DNA from: Boletus sp. NGJ
Lineage: Eukaryota; Basidiomycota; Agaricomycetes; Boletales; Boletaceae
Length of the DNA: 64,000 nucleotides
Assembly: GCA_019096195.1 (NCBI GenBank)
Contig: JAGTXK010000012.1
Coordinates: forward strand, 124,001 to 188,000
Reading direction: 5' to 3'
Made by a program: the position numbers and the translations under genes. The notes below the pieces were generated by a model, which saw only the letters and a program-made list of their open reading frames with translations, had not been told where the DNA came from and made no database searches. Positions 46,931-58,900 of this stretch are shown in pieces. The stretch's first letter is position 1. Each line of letters begins with the position of its first letter.

Positions 46931-46942
46931 GGGCTCATAACC
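46931..46942 (-). other. Primer-binding site of fossil B1
   Basis: Minus strand GGTTATGAGCCC, complementary to the anticodon arm of initiator tRNA-Met (GGGCTCATAACC). Same in A2 and B2. Confidence 0.7.
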
Positions 46943-47941
46943 TATCAAAAATTTGAAACCTCAAAGTTCCAGAGTCAAGCAGAGCTAGTGTAAACTGGAG
47001 TAGACCAGTGGTATTTTATTACAGCTATTATGTCAGACACACCGGCTGTGTCCAACACATCCACTGCACTTACTACAGATCCATCAAATGCCAATGTGAA
47101 TGACAGCCCTATTGCTATTTGCAACATTGCCAATATTAGCACCTTATGTGATGACATATTACATACAAGACATAGATACATTTGACTTCACATCAACTGA
47201 AGAACTTTTCATCAATGCACTTACATAGTCATAGGATAGAAATGACTCTCAAATAGTAAATTGGAGTTTGAGGTGGTATTTGGTTGAATTTCAATCAAGA
47301 CAGACACATTTCATGACAAGACAAGTATAGCATATGTATAAAGGGCAACTAGAACCTTAGTGATGGAATAGGGCAACAATGAATAATGTACCAGAACACC
47401 ATGAGCCAACAACAATGAAAGGGAGAGACAATAGCAAGGAGACGATGGCATACCAGAACACCGTGAGCTCATGACAAGAAAAGGGAGACAATGCATACAG
47501 GCCTCATGTGCACTTCATTGAGTGTTAATGAGTCGTTTGAATAGGGTAATGATGGATAACATACCAGAATGCCACAAACAAGTGACAACAAAGAAAACAA
47601 GAGAGAATCAGTGGGAAAATGATGCTGACAATGATGAAAAAGATGAGAGAGGGTGGGGAGACAATGCACACAGCAATAAAAGAAGCAAGAGGGGGTGGGA
47701 GATGCACAACAATAACAACAACAGAGAGCAGAAAAAGAAGTGTGGGAGATATATCAGGGGCCCTCTTGGTGGTATACCTGAACAGGGCACGGAAGGAAAC
47801 ACTGCCAGTGAGCCATGGCCCATGTGCACAGCATGGGGGACATGTGGGACAGGATGGAGAGCAGTGCCATTAATGGTCCTGAGTGCACCCTGAGCCCCTA
47901 GCACTTAGGACTACTAGGAAGAGGCTACTTTCTCTAAGTTA
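46943..47941. repeat. Remnant 5' region of B1 and degenerate tandem repeat
   Basis: 46943-47250 probably holds the B1 5' LTR, not delimited. About 47380-47690 has roughly three diverged copies of a unit of about 100 bases built around TACCAGAACACC and GACAACAATGAAAG-like words. 47700-47941 is unassigned; GCTTA at 47942-47946 is the A2 target site. Confidence 0.4.
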
Positions 47942-47946
47942 GCTTA

Positions 47947-48215
47947 TAAAAGGACTAGAGCGGAAACATGCTACTCTCAACACCATAGTTGTATGGAGCA
48001 TATTGACAATGTGTATCTAGAGCAGGAACACGCTCTACGTTACAGGATGAGTAAGATATGAATATGAAATGAATAATGGATACTCACACTCTCAACACCA
48101 TAGTTGTACAAAGTGAGGTGTGAGTGAGCGTTCTTGCAATATAAGTATGCTTGATTGATATGCCAAAGTCTAAATATGGTGGGATGGAGTGTTCATTGGA
48201 TTGCTCGCTCCAACA
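47947..48215 (-). repeat. 3' LTR of fossil A2
   Basis: 269 bp, TGTTGGAG at its start and CTTTTA at its end (minus strand); a purine-rich tract lies beside it at about 48216-48230. Confidence 0.85.
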
Positions 48216-50637
48216 CTTCTTCTTGAACCAACGATCGTAAACCAAGACAGAGACAAGAAATAGATCAGAAGTAAGATAAGGAAAGGAAAGAACAGAAAAG
48301 CAAAAATCACTTCAAATTTATACTCTATTTGAAAGGGAGGGCTCCTCCTGCAGCACAGGAGTCACCTCTTGAAGGCCTAAAAGAGAACAAAGGCCTATGA
48401 AAGCTGGTCAGGGAAGGGCCTTTGTGAAAATGTCAGCCAGATTCTCTTTTGAGGGGATGTAGTGCAGTTGGATATTCCTGTCATGGACTTGTTCTCTGAC
48501 ATAGTGATATTTGGTGGAGATATGACGGATACGAGAGTGGAAAGTTGGGTCCTCAGACAAGGCAATTGTACCTCAGTTATTGCACATCAGTGGCGTTGCA
48601 GTCAGTTGAGGGAATTCAATGTCGTGTAACAGGGATTGCAACCACATGCACTCTTGAGTTGCATCACAGGCTACAGCATACTCAGCTTCGCAAGTCAAAA
48701 GAGTGACACATTTCTGTTGGCAGGTGGCCCAGATGACAGCCCCAGAACTGAGGTTGAAGCAGTAGCCACTAAGCGAGCATCTGGTGTCCAAACATGCGGC
48801 AAAGTCAGAGTCAGAGTAATCACGGAGATGTGCAGAATTCTCCCCACCTAGTGTTAGGCGAACCATGCAAGTACCTTTGAGGTACCAGACAACCTGCTTT
48901 GCAGCCTCCCAATGTATTCATCTATAGCAGTTAGAGAAACAACACAATTGTTGCACAGCATAGCAAATGTCAGGCCTGAATCCTAGTGTGATGTACATGA
49001 GGGACCCAATCAATGACCAATAGGGAATGTGGTTAAGCTCAGCTGTGAGGTCAGCATTCAGGGTGTCTGTCAGTTTGGTCAAGTGGATCTGGAGGTCCAT
49101 GGGGATGTTGCAAGGGAAAGCATTACTCAAGCCGAACTGTGCAATGACATAGTCAATGAGTGCTATATGAGAAAGGGAGACAGTTCAGGAGCGACAGTCC
49201 CATTTGATGGCGATTCTGACATAGAATCGGGCAGCGCCATCATCAGAGAATTTCCATACTGTTCTGAGTTCATCCTTGAATTCCTTTAATGCCTCTAGGA
49301 GGTTCCCTATCATGAAGAAATCATCGACATGGATGGCCACTATTACAGTCTTGTTTTCGCATCAACAGTAGTAGATGCAGTGTTCACATGCTAGACGGGT
49401 AAATCCCCATGTGGTAAGTTGCGAGTTAAGAGTCTGATTCCATACACAGCCTCCTTGTTTCATACCATAGAGCGCCTTTTGGAGTTCCCAGACCCACCCC
49501 TTCTTTCCAGCTTCCTTGAAACCTTTGGGTTGTTCCATATAGCAAACCTCATCAGGGTCCAGTACCCCATTCAGATAGGCTGTTTTGATGTTGAGTTGTT
49601 CCATTTCCCAGTCAAGTGACACTGCGATATGTGTGAGGATGTGGAAGGACTCAAGGTGGGCAGTCAGCGAGGAGGTTTTTGCATAGTCGTGGCCAGGGCG
49701 AGAGACTGTTGTTTCTTTTTGCCATCAAGTAGTTGTTGTTCCATTTCAAGGCAACGGAACACGTGTGCACTAGTATAAGGTTCATCGGCAGTGCTAGCAT
49801 TGATACAGTTGGCAATGTGGTTGCGCAACAAGGGGAACTCGCTGGAGAGTGCATTCATAAGGATAATAAGGCAGAAGTTGTCCTCTTTGGGGATGCCAAT
49901 AGCATATATGCAGGCAACCAGGTCTTGAACCTTGGTGGCAATGGTAGTAAGACAGTCAGCTTGTTGAAATTGGACCTCAAAAGCTTCTTGTATAAGGAGG
50001 ATTTGGGTGACTGGTCTGAGTTTCTTGTGTCAAGTCTGTAAAGTGTCCTAAGTGATTTTGGCATTCGTGAGGCTGTGCAAGTGGTGCACCTCTTTGCAGG
50101 TGCATCTGGTTTCAATCGCGGCAATAATGCACATGTTGTTGAGTTTCCAGATTCTGGTGCCTAGGGTGTCATTGGGACAAGCTTTGAGACCCAGGATGTA
50201 GCTGCCACATGAGTTAAGGAGGAAATGGCATCTCATCACTTCGGACCATGTGGGCCAGTTGTGTTTGGCCATGTCAAGGGTTTTGATTTTCTCTAGGTCA
50301 CTGAGACTGAGCTTGATTGCCTTGAGGGTTGATGTGGTAGAGATGGCAGGCTCTTGGCTATTGGAGTCTTCATTGGAAGAGCTCATGATGACAGTGGGCG
50401 TGTTCTGGGAGGTAGATGGGACTGGCACGTTTTGGCTGTTCTTTGATGATGCTCTAGTTTTCCCTTTCAGCATGTTTGTGTCCATGCTGGTAGGATGGTC
50501 AGAGGGTCAGCGAGGTGTATGTAGGTGTGCTGGGTCATGGGGTTCCCAAAAATGGGAGTTTTGATTGAGGGTGTGCTCGAAGATTGTGTGTTGCTCTAGC
50601 AGGTGAGGGGAGGATGGTCCTTCAGGTCAGGACGTCA

Positions 50638-50649
50638 GGGCTCATAACC
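50638..50649 (-). other. Primer-binding site of fossil A2
   Basis: GGTTATGAGCCC directly next to the 5' LTR; half-tRNA(iMet) type known from copia and Ty5. Confidence 0.75.
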
Positions 50650-50918
50650 TAAAAGGACTAGAGCGGAAACACGCTACTCTCAACACCATAGTCATACGGA
50701 GTATATTGACAATGTGTACCTAGAGTGGGAACATGCTCTACATTACAGAATGAGTAAGATACAAATATGAAATGAATAATGGATACTCACACTCTCAACA
50801 CCATAGTTGTATGGAGTGAGGTGTGAGTGAGCATTCTCACAATATAAGTATGCTTGGTTGATATGCCAAAGTCTAAATACGGTGGGATGGAGTGTTCATT
50901 GGATTGCTCACTCCAACA
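50650..50918 (-). repeat. 5' LTR of fossil A2
   Basis: 269 bp, pair of 47947-48215. Confidence 0.85.
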
Positions 50919-51129
50919 GCTTAGGATTTGGAGCATGATTTATCACTGGGGTGTGGAAAACTGCTTAGCGAAGCCAAATAAAGAAGGATGACACATTTCG
51001 GCATTGTTCTTTATAAGGCTTCTTTTTCGGGCGTGTTAGGTGGCAGCGGTACCAGGACCCGGGACTCAGCACCGCAATCTCATTTTTATTACCAAAAATG
51101 GACGCTGTTCGAAAAAGTGATACTGACCC

Positions 51130-51830
51130 TGCTGGACAACGGTAGCCGTCGACAAATACCGGTGGGTGACAATTCTGAGGAGTGACTGAGCGATGTTGAC
51201 GGTTCAATAAGACCGAACGACAGTCCTTGACACCGGTAGCTTTGAAACGTGTGTTTGCAGTCGTGTTCCACCCTGACGAAAAGTATTTTTTGGGCGGGAG
51301 TTACAATAGGATTCAACGATGGCAAATGAAGACCGCGAAATGAGTTGTGCTATCACGAGGTTTTAATAATTAATTTCGCGTTTAGAATGTCATTTTTGGC
51401 CAGCCTAAATTCTGCAAAATGCGTCGTGTGTGTCTTGAATCGAAGGGAAAGTAACCCACAGAATGATTTGGTCGAAAGGCTTGCGTGCCATTTCTGTGTC
51501 GAGAGATCAGAAGCGGATAGTGTGTGGGTCTCTGAGATGTGTCAAAAGGTCATCAAACGTGGAGAGCGACAACGGGGGAGCGTAGAGTCGATTGGTACTA
51601 CTCGGACTCACTAGTACCCAGGAACTTTCGGCATGATGTGAAGGCGGCCGATATGAATCATGACAAGGCCATTTGTCGGAGGACAAACTATTATTGCACG
51701 TGATCTATAATGATAAGAATCAGAACTTCTGTCATCAATTAACTGATAGCCGAGTAAAAACCTCACAACGGGGTGTGGGCAGTTGACATATCCGACTTGT
51801 CACTTGGGACTGACGAGTCTGAGCCAGGCG
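51130..51830 (+). pseudogene. WD40-propeller relic U5
   Basis: Degraded 5' part of a fifth WD40 copy. Seen: the exon 1 region with a GGTGGGTGA donor (about 51155), the exon 2 start TVLDTGS at about 51220, VFHPDEKYFLGGSYNRIQRW in another frame (about 51262-51320), VCGSLRCVKRSSN-like remains and finally GVWAVDIS..LSLGTDE near 51775-51825, after which homology stops. Several frame changes, inserted DNA between blades and no blades 4-7, linker or tail. Dead copy of the host family. Confidence 0.65.
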
Positions 51831-53180
51831 GCAGTGCTGGCGGCGTCCTTGCTTGCCTCCTGGCTCCCTCGCATCGAGCGCTTCGCCTGCTACCATTTCG
51901 CTCAGGTTACCCGCATGGATGTTGAGTATTCGCTCGGGTACACGATGAGACGCATTGATTGAGGTATCTCAATAATGCAGTACATGTACTCATTAGGTTG
52001 GCATTAGAGGACAGTTTCTGATCGATTAGACCTGTTGCGGACTTGACGAATGTCAAATTAGATGAGGATGCGCCTTAGGATGTCGCACAAGCCAACTTTT
52101 GGCAAGGACGCCAACGTCTGGATATCCGATGACATATCAGTTACATGAATTAAACCTTGATGGAAGGGCATGAGTTTACATATCCATATCATCCAAACAG
52201 TCGAGAGGTGCGCCATCACCATGTCATATGAGAGCCACAGCAGCACTACACACGGCTCGGGAGGAGAGTCAGAAGACGATGTTAGCGATAGGCCATGTAT
52301 TACCGATGTACGATGATAAGACTATCCGAACTGTTGTTTAGCAAGTTGTCAGAACATGTCCATCGTTGCCTTCTCCTTCTCGCGCTGTTGCTACCTACGT
52401 TTCTCTTCGAAACATTTCAAACAGCATCCCGTCGTGCTATGTTCTCGTAGACGTCAATAACAAAAGCTTGACGAGAATCTGAACACATACTGGTCTCTAA
52501 AACTATCTCACCTCGATTTGTCCCCCTTTCCCGAAACGCACCGTCGTTTTCTCTCCGCGCGTTTCTTCTCCAACACTCACTCTCGTCCTACTTCTTGAGG
52601 TCTGGTATGGATAGGAAGGCAGGTCCTGACTAGGGGTCCTGTGAACACGACCACCGCCAACCCTCAAGGGATGGTACGTCCTCGAATAGTAGACTTCCTC
52701 GTGTGCGGCCTGCAGTGTGTTGGCATCCGCACTCAATCCTCGTCAGCAAACGACTACTTGTAAGTGTATGAGCTAGATGAGGCTGAACTCAGCGAACACC
52801 ACATCTGGTACGATGGGATATCGTCACGCGTGAACGGCACCGCACTAGTGAGCAAGTAGATTGGTGTATGCGCACCTTTGCGCTCCCTTGCTTGGGAGTT
52901 CGTTAAAGTACTGCCGTTTTCGAGATACAAGGCGAGCTCAACTTGTCTAACATAGTAAAGACGTACGTCTTTGAGCCATACTCTGAATTCATTGTGTTTC
53001 GGACTCTGAGATGCTGTCCTGGGTGGAAGAGGTCATAGTGAGCGTCTCCGTGGGTAGTTTGGGTGTGTTATTTCTGGAAGGCTTTGCCCAAATATAGGCA
53101 TGACCGTTGACAAACTCAACTGTCCCCGACTGGGGCCTCGAAACATCATGTTGTCGCTGACTCAGTAGCACCCAGAACGT
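51831..53180. repeat. WD40 3' flank scrap and piece of the second unknown repeat
   Basis: 51890-52010 is the inverted WD40 3' flank (like 1860-1985). 52430-52740 is the inverted counterpart of 10560-10900; its minus frame (77 codons from 52736) has LPSYPYQTSRSR and VRFGKGG in common with that copy. The remainder shows nothing. Confidence 0.5.
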
Positions 53181-53640
53181 CGGCGGCGAGTGTCGTCGCA
53201 ACACTGCGAGATACATTTGCCTCGTTTCATGATATCGGAGATGACGTGGAGGAGCGATCAGACATCTTGGGGCACGTCCCAGCTTGCTGTCACTGGACTC
53301 GGCTATAGCGCCATTAGAGTTGGCGTGCACCCTCGAGAATGCATCAAGAATCAGCCCGTCCTTAGCAGATGAGACCGCCATGCTGAGTACGAGACAGAAC
53401 CGTGGTATGTCACTGACCAAGCTCGGTTTACCAACTCATCGCTGTTCGCAGTGCTTCGCTCTATCGAAGTGGACCTGTCCTCTAACGAATTGTTCCGCTT
53501 GGCCAAGGCGATCGAAACGGTAGTTGGTAGACCGCCGAGCGTGTCCGACGTGGTATGTGCATCCTCTCGTGTGTTTTACTGGCTTTTTGCAGGATTCATA
53601 TTGAGTCAATCTCGACGACGGGATGTATTACAGCTTTGAT
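53180..53640 (+). other. Exon-like sequence of an unknown gene
   Basis: About 53284-53403 reads LELACTLENASRISPSLADE to a GTATGT donor; after a GTTCGCAG acceptor (53450) the frame continues LRSIEVDLSSNELFRLAKAI, then VVGRPPSVSD before another GTATGT donor at about 53553. Two clean splice signals and a helical, charged peptide suggest a real but partial gene. The second piece recurs in damaged form at 34285-34350. The opposite strand is also open for 143 codons (53420-52989), so strand choice is not certain. Confidence 0.3.
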
Positions 53641-55044
53641 AGGTCGTTTCGCATGCTACGTAGATGGTAATGGTAGTTCAGATGAGTTCCCCATCACGCC
53701 TACAACGTTTTTGTGCTGACTTGGCCGGTCCTCAGCTAGGGTCTTTGGCAGGGGTTTGTCATGACTCGTGACCCACATCACTCGTTGCACCATCACTGCT
53801 ACCTCCTTTGATGCCCTTGCTATGTCTCAAGATGAAGCGCTCAACTCCGTGTTGGGCACTCTTGCCTGACGGAGTCGATGGAGGTGTAACGCCTGTCCAA
53901 GTGCGAGATCTTTAATTATGATCTCTGTCGTACTTTCTACTTCTCGATGCAGTCTGTCGTTGGAGAGTATGTGTCATCAGTTTCACGCTCTACCTTCTCA
54001 TCACTATTTTCCGCTCACCCTGTTGGGATTTGTCCTCTGTCTTCATGGTCTCCCAATCGTCATCACGACACGCAAGAGTAATTATCTCGGATGGATGATT
54101 GTTATCTCCATTCCGCTATCGAAAGACATTTTCCCTGCTGGCACTCCGACGACTTCTCGTGAGCTCAAACCTGTCGGGTGAATTCGAGTCCTCCTATCAT
54201 GAAGCGATGAGCCGAATTTGAGTGGGAACTTTGGTGGATGAGCGTTATGCAGTTCGCGTGACTCTACGCTCGACCGTACGAGAGGTGAGTGCACGTCCGT
54301 TCGAATGGGCAATCAACTAATCATTTTGAGAATGCCTTTTGTTCAGCACATTGTCGTTGCCGTTGACATTGCACAAGCACCGGTGAATATGGTGGCCGAC
54401 GGGGAACACGAGGAAATGAACACAGCGCCATTGACGTGTATTGTGCTCGTTGGTCGGATGGGTCGCGAGCCACCGTGACACCCTGCAGCGAGGCTGTTGC
54501 TCTGGATCTGCTGGGGGAAGGGAATCGGGCCCAGGCCGTAGGTAATCAGTACTTCCTCAATTGCTGGTAAGTCACCAGGGGGCTCTCCGATATCAATGCA
54601 ACTATAATCTCATACTTATTCCCTACGACAAAGTGACCGATGCGGCGACGACGGGCTCGGTGCATGCTAACACCGGCGGGGGGGGCTGCAGTCACCTCCG
54701 AGTGCCTGTACAACTTGAAATGTTCAGGCTGATTGGGGGGCTCAGGGACACATTCACTCACGCTGTCGGAATACCTGACCGAGGAAGCGCTCGCGTGTCA
54801 CGTTCTTGAGTATACAAAGGATACAGAATACTATCTATCACAGTTGTTATCACAGTGGTGAAATAAACACAGTCACCGGCGAACCATACACTTTCAAGTG
54901 AGGCATGTGGGTTCATAATTTAGGGAGCCTGGCAACCTTATTTCCCATCCACACTTTCTTCCAAAAAAAAACAAAACAAGGAGAGTAAAAAAAAAGTAAT
55001 GCATGAATGGGAGCATAGAATGCACGTACAGCTGGGGGACTCAT
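53641..55044. repeat. Direct repeat partner of 58030-58830
   Basis: 54040-54790 matches 58030-58830 in the same orientation with the same block order: GGCACTCCGACGACTTCTCG, ACGGGGAACACG, GGCCCAGGC.GTAGGTA, GGTARGTCAC. 54760-55044 is the 3' flank shared with P450-E. No protein recognised. Confidence 0.5.
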
Positions 55045-57168
55045 TCAGCCAACCCTCCTCCTAAACATGAGCCTTGCATTCGGATCAGGTAGCATCGCCA
55101 CGGCGAAATGCAGCGTTGGTGGACGCGTCTCGTTGTCCACTAACTTGACATCATACATCGTGACGACGTGGGCCAACATGGATTTCAGTATGTTTGCAAC
55201 AAAGAAACGTCCCGGGCTGACAAACAGTTAATGCTGTCTTATCGTCATTGGAAACAGCGAGAAAGAAAGAGCATACCACGCGTGTCGACCGTGTCCAAAG
55301 GGCAAATAATTGGTTGTCGTCGATGTAAATTGATACTTCAGGCCCTCGCCGTCCTCTTCACGCAAGTCGGCAAACCGGAAAGGCTCGAATGCGTAGGCGT
55401 TTCCGTAGTATTCTTCATCATAGTGTATAGATTGAATAGGTGCGAGTATCGTGGTACCTTTTGGCACAAACGTGCCATCCGAGAATGTGAAGTCTTTCAG
55501 CGCCTTGCGCGGCAGCCCCACTAGTCGGTTGGATAATGTGAGCAAATGACGGGCATCTAAAGAATACAAAGGCAAGCACCGCTCAAACTGCCTTCGAGTC
55601 GTTGGCACTCCTTGACGAAGCTGTCTACTTTTCGCATCTTGCCCAGTGCAACCTTCGACCAACCTTCCGTCTCAATGACTGTTTCAACCTCCTCACGAAG
55701 AGGTTGAATATATTGAGGATTTGCTGCGAGGTAGAAGAGCACGTGGGTAAAGCTCTGTCATGTGGCATCAATTAGACGTTAGAGCTTCAACAAGACATTT
55801 GAAGCATACGTGGGAAGTCGTCTAACCACAAAATCAAGGGAATTCAACGTCATAAGTATACGAGCAGATATCATCGGAACCTACTTGGACAGTAAGAAAG
55901 TTGCTGGCCAATATACGAGTTGTCAAGGACTTTACTGTCAACTCTGGACCCTCTGCCGCCTCCATCAACCATGATAGAAGGTCGTTCTATCAAAAACTGT
56001 GAGTGAGTAGTGATACTCATCTGTGAACGAGGTTGACCAACAGGCTTGTCGGCCCACTCATTCCCATACTCATTTAGTGACTTCTGTCGTTCCTCGATGA
56101 TTAGTCTAAGAAGCTGCATTCCGCGCTTCTTTCTTTGGTTAATGTTCGTAAAGAACCAGCAAGCCACTCTGTCACCACGTTGAAAGCTAGACCTCGGACA
56201 AGCGGTTACAAGCGACTTACGGTTTCAGCAAGTCCGGGAAAAATCCGATAATAACCGCCCCTTTGATGACATCGTTGCCATACTGGATATTGAGATCTAT
56301 CCAGCCAGGGTCACGGCCTAGAGTGGTTGGAGTAAGAAACAAAGGAATGGGGGACGATGGCAAGGCTCACACAATGGGAGTCCGACAAACACTCTGTTGC
56401 TCGTTCTGCAGACTAACTGTTGGACGCTGCTGAGTGCTGACACACTCTTCCATTCTGAGTATTCCAGACATACATCAACAGCACACATGCATGAGAGCAA
56501 GATGCTCACCATTGCACCTGAGATCCAGCACGTCATCAAAGGCCGTGGTGATCTCATTTCTCATTTCCAGAGGCAAGGTTCCATTATTCCGAGTCAGTCG
56601 TAAGCGCATAATCGGAACATGATAGGGGTTGTGGAGAATTTCGGGTCCCATTGTATACTTGCTCTGAATGAGCTGTAGGTAACATTCAATACATGCTACT
56701 CTCACTAGAAGAAAATATTTACTCACATCATTTACGGCTTCCATGAAGGAGAGCGTGTCATCAGGTGCTCTCTGTAGTTCATCTATATGCTCGCGGCTAG
56801 TGAGTACGACTGTCCAGCGGTAGAATTCTGCAACCTTGAATGGTGCAGGTTTGTGCTGAAACACTGCGAGTGAGCATGTACGAAATGTACGAGGTACCAG
56901 CCCTGCCTTCTTATACCCTTCTTGTAAAATGTCCGGCGCATTGATCAGATACTTTAAACTGGCCCACCACGAACCAACCCAGCTACTAGACCCAACTGTG
57001 GGAATAGCATCAAGCTGGAAAAATGTGTCAGGGTTGAGGAGAGCAAGTATTTCGGACAACTGCACTCACCGTAGAAGGCTGAGACAACTTTACGACGACG
57101 ATGAGGGCAGCAAGAGCAACAACATAACTTGAGGTGCTCGCCAGTAGGTTGAGTAGTGAGGAATCCAT
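55045..57168 (-). CDS. Cytochrome P450 copy F, intact frame (503 aa)
   Basis: Complete P450 of the E/F subgroup. Exons on the minus strand: 57168-57070, 57014-56907, 56855-56727, 56672-56510, 56454-56371, 56317-56221, 56168-56042, 55986-55885, 55821-55810, 55754-55580, 55520-55277, 55216-55045; 1512 bases, no stop. Anchor SSYVVALAALIVVVK, I-helix NFLTVQ+TTSH+SFTHVLFY, ECQR, PFRF, heme loop FGHGRHAC-PGRFF. Intron 2 has a weak GC donor (GCAGGG) and is 51 bases and open, so a 17-residue longer form is possible. Exon 7 differs strongly from E and from all other copies (ACWFFTN for AARFFTN, MQLLRL for RKLLGP), while exons 1-4 are almost identical to E. Function of this copy may be relaxing. Confidence 0.8.
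55810..55821 (-). other. 12-base micro-exon of P450-F
   Basis: Codes T T S H; GTTAG acceptor, GTATGC donor. Confidence 0.75.
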
Positions 57169-58900
57169 TGAGAAGTGGGTTGGCGCACTTCCAGGCCGTT
57201 GACTGGCCTAAAATATGTAGTCCATGACGCTGATAGAGTCAGACAGACTCATATGGACATAATGGAATGCCGTTATCTGAAACTTGATGGGCACCAAGGG
57301 ACTTGGGGAAACACTACGTGGCCTGTCAGGCTGTCACCCAGAGGCAGAAAATCCAGATCTCCAATGTAGACCTACAAGACACTTGTCTGGAAAGAATCTG
57401 AAACCTATGAACGCGTGATATACCCACTATAGGGCCATAGCCTTAGGCTGTAAGCGCAGGTGGTCAGGAAAACACCGGATAGCCATATAGTGAGAATGTA
57501 GAAGATCCGGACCTCCAGCGTGGACCTACAAGCAGCGAAATGAGTAACGCTGTGTCAAAGGAAGGGAAAGTAACCTTGGAGTTTGGCGGTCCCGCTACAG
57601 GCGATTGTGCATATTGTGTCCGTTGTGCATGTGGCGACCAATCATAGAAGGCGTTCAGTAAGAGGTGTCGTGCCGAAAGAAACTTACCAGCCCTTGCTAG
57701 TTAGATATCTCAGACTGTAGATATGCCACACTCGGGCTGTTAAACATACAAGCACAGTGAGCCCATGAGCCCAGTGGTGAGTCTAACGTATCGTTCCAAC
57801 CCACGGGTCGCGACATCGTGGGGAAGACAAGAGGTTCACTGTACCAAGTGTGTGCAGGGACTCATCACACGACACAGCGACACTGGGCTCATAGTGTATC
57901 AGCTGTTGGACTCAAACGATTACTTAGTTGTTCGTACTCACATAATCGTAGCGGTGTTTATTTACCCGCTCGTCTGTTCGTTCCACCTCAGTTGCTTGTC
58001 ATAGTCAACCGAGTCTTACGTTGCTGCATCAGCATCAGCAAGGATCAGGCCTATGCATTCTGGCACTCCGACGACTTCTCGCAAGCTCAACTGCGTCAGG
58101 TTACTGGCAGCAAGGGTGGTGAACACGAAGACAATCCAGGTGAATTCGACTCAGCTGAGCTGAATTTGATCGGGAATGTCATTGGAAGAGTAATTGGGAA
58201 TACCTCCTCGTCAGCATATTGCCGTTTGACATCGCATAAACATCCGATCGGTGACAGTTGCGGCCCACGGGGAACACGGAGGAATAATCCCAGTGTCACC
58301 GACATGCGCTCTACAGAATTACATTTTGTATACACTACTCGCGTTACCGTAGGGTCGTCCGTTATCGCGCTTATCAATATGTTGCGTTCAACAGGGCTCT
58401 GCCAGCAAGCTCGCTGGAATGGTTGGATGGGGTCGCAATGTCACCGGTCGGATATCTTGTCTTGTGCCTGTCGCTGTCAAATCAGAACATTGGGCCCATC
58501 AGACTTTGCCATGCACGTTCGGTTCGGAACCAGCACCATGGAATGAAGTACTAGCAGGAGCTATACAGTACCATCGATAAGGGGGCCGTAACGCAGGCAT
58601 CCCGGATAGAGGTAGCTGCTCCGAGTCGGTTTGGGGGAAGGATTGAACTGGGGCCCAGGCTGTAGGTAGTTCTTCAGTCGATGGTAGGTCACTAGGAAGC
58701 TCTCCAATGTTAATGCTACTGTAATGCCATACTATACTTAACACTTAGGATGAAGTGAGTGATGCGGTATTGGTTGGACGCTCGGTGCGTACTTCCACCG
58801 GGGGAGGGCCGTATCCACCACGCGGCTGTGAAGCTCCCGAAACCAAACGGTTTGCCTCGCAGCCTTTGCTCAAGCTCACACAAGCCGACAAGTTGACGGT
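57169..58900. repeat. 5' flank of P450-F and repeated intergenic blocks
   Basis: 57169-57384 is the near-identical partner of the P450-E promoter region. 57590-57780 continues the duplication. 58030-58830 is the direct repeat of 54040-54790. No gene recognised. Confidence 0.55.

Larger units (their letters stand above)
42896..46942 (-). mobile_element. Ty1/copia fossil B1, interrupted by a solo LTR
   Basis: A second copia family, minus strand, related to B2 at the right window end. Parts: start of reverse transcriptase and Pro-rich linker about 42.9-43.6 kb; integrase about 43.6-44.45 kb (HTDIGGPI, WVYFIKHK, HQRMGHIS); a nested insertion at 44457-45475; remaining gag/protease region about 45.5-46.9 kb with gag motif WCEHHLSSTHNSTDC; primer-binding site 46931-46942. 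LTRs could not be outlined, and the RT/RNase H end is missing where A1 begins. Broken, with many breaks; old, CpG-depleted. Confidence 0.75.
47947..50918 (-). mobile_element. Ty1/copia fossil A2 with both LTRs and target duplication
   Basis: Same family as A1. 3' LTR 47947-48215 and 5' LTR 50650-50918, each 269 bp, flanked by GCTTA at 47942-47946 and 50919-50923. Between them: primer-binding site 50638-50649, gag, part of reverse transcriptase and RNase H; the integrase part is absent, so the element is about 2.97 kb, far shorter than a full one. Broken, several breaks. The LTRs differ at 22 of 269 sites by my count, all transitions, so true age is hard to read because CpG decay inflates it; old but with insertion site still intact. 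Confidence 0.88.

Noticed and set aside
47500-47900. Open frames of 84-123 codons on both strands
   Set aside because: They arise from low-complexity, diverged tandem repeats and have no domain or splice support.
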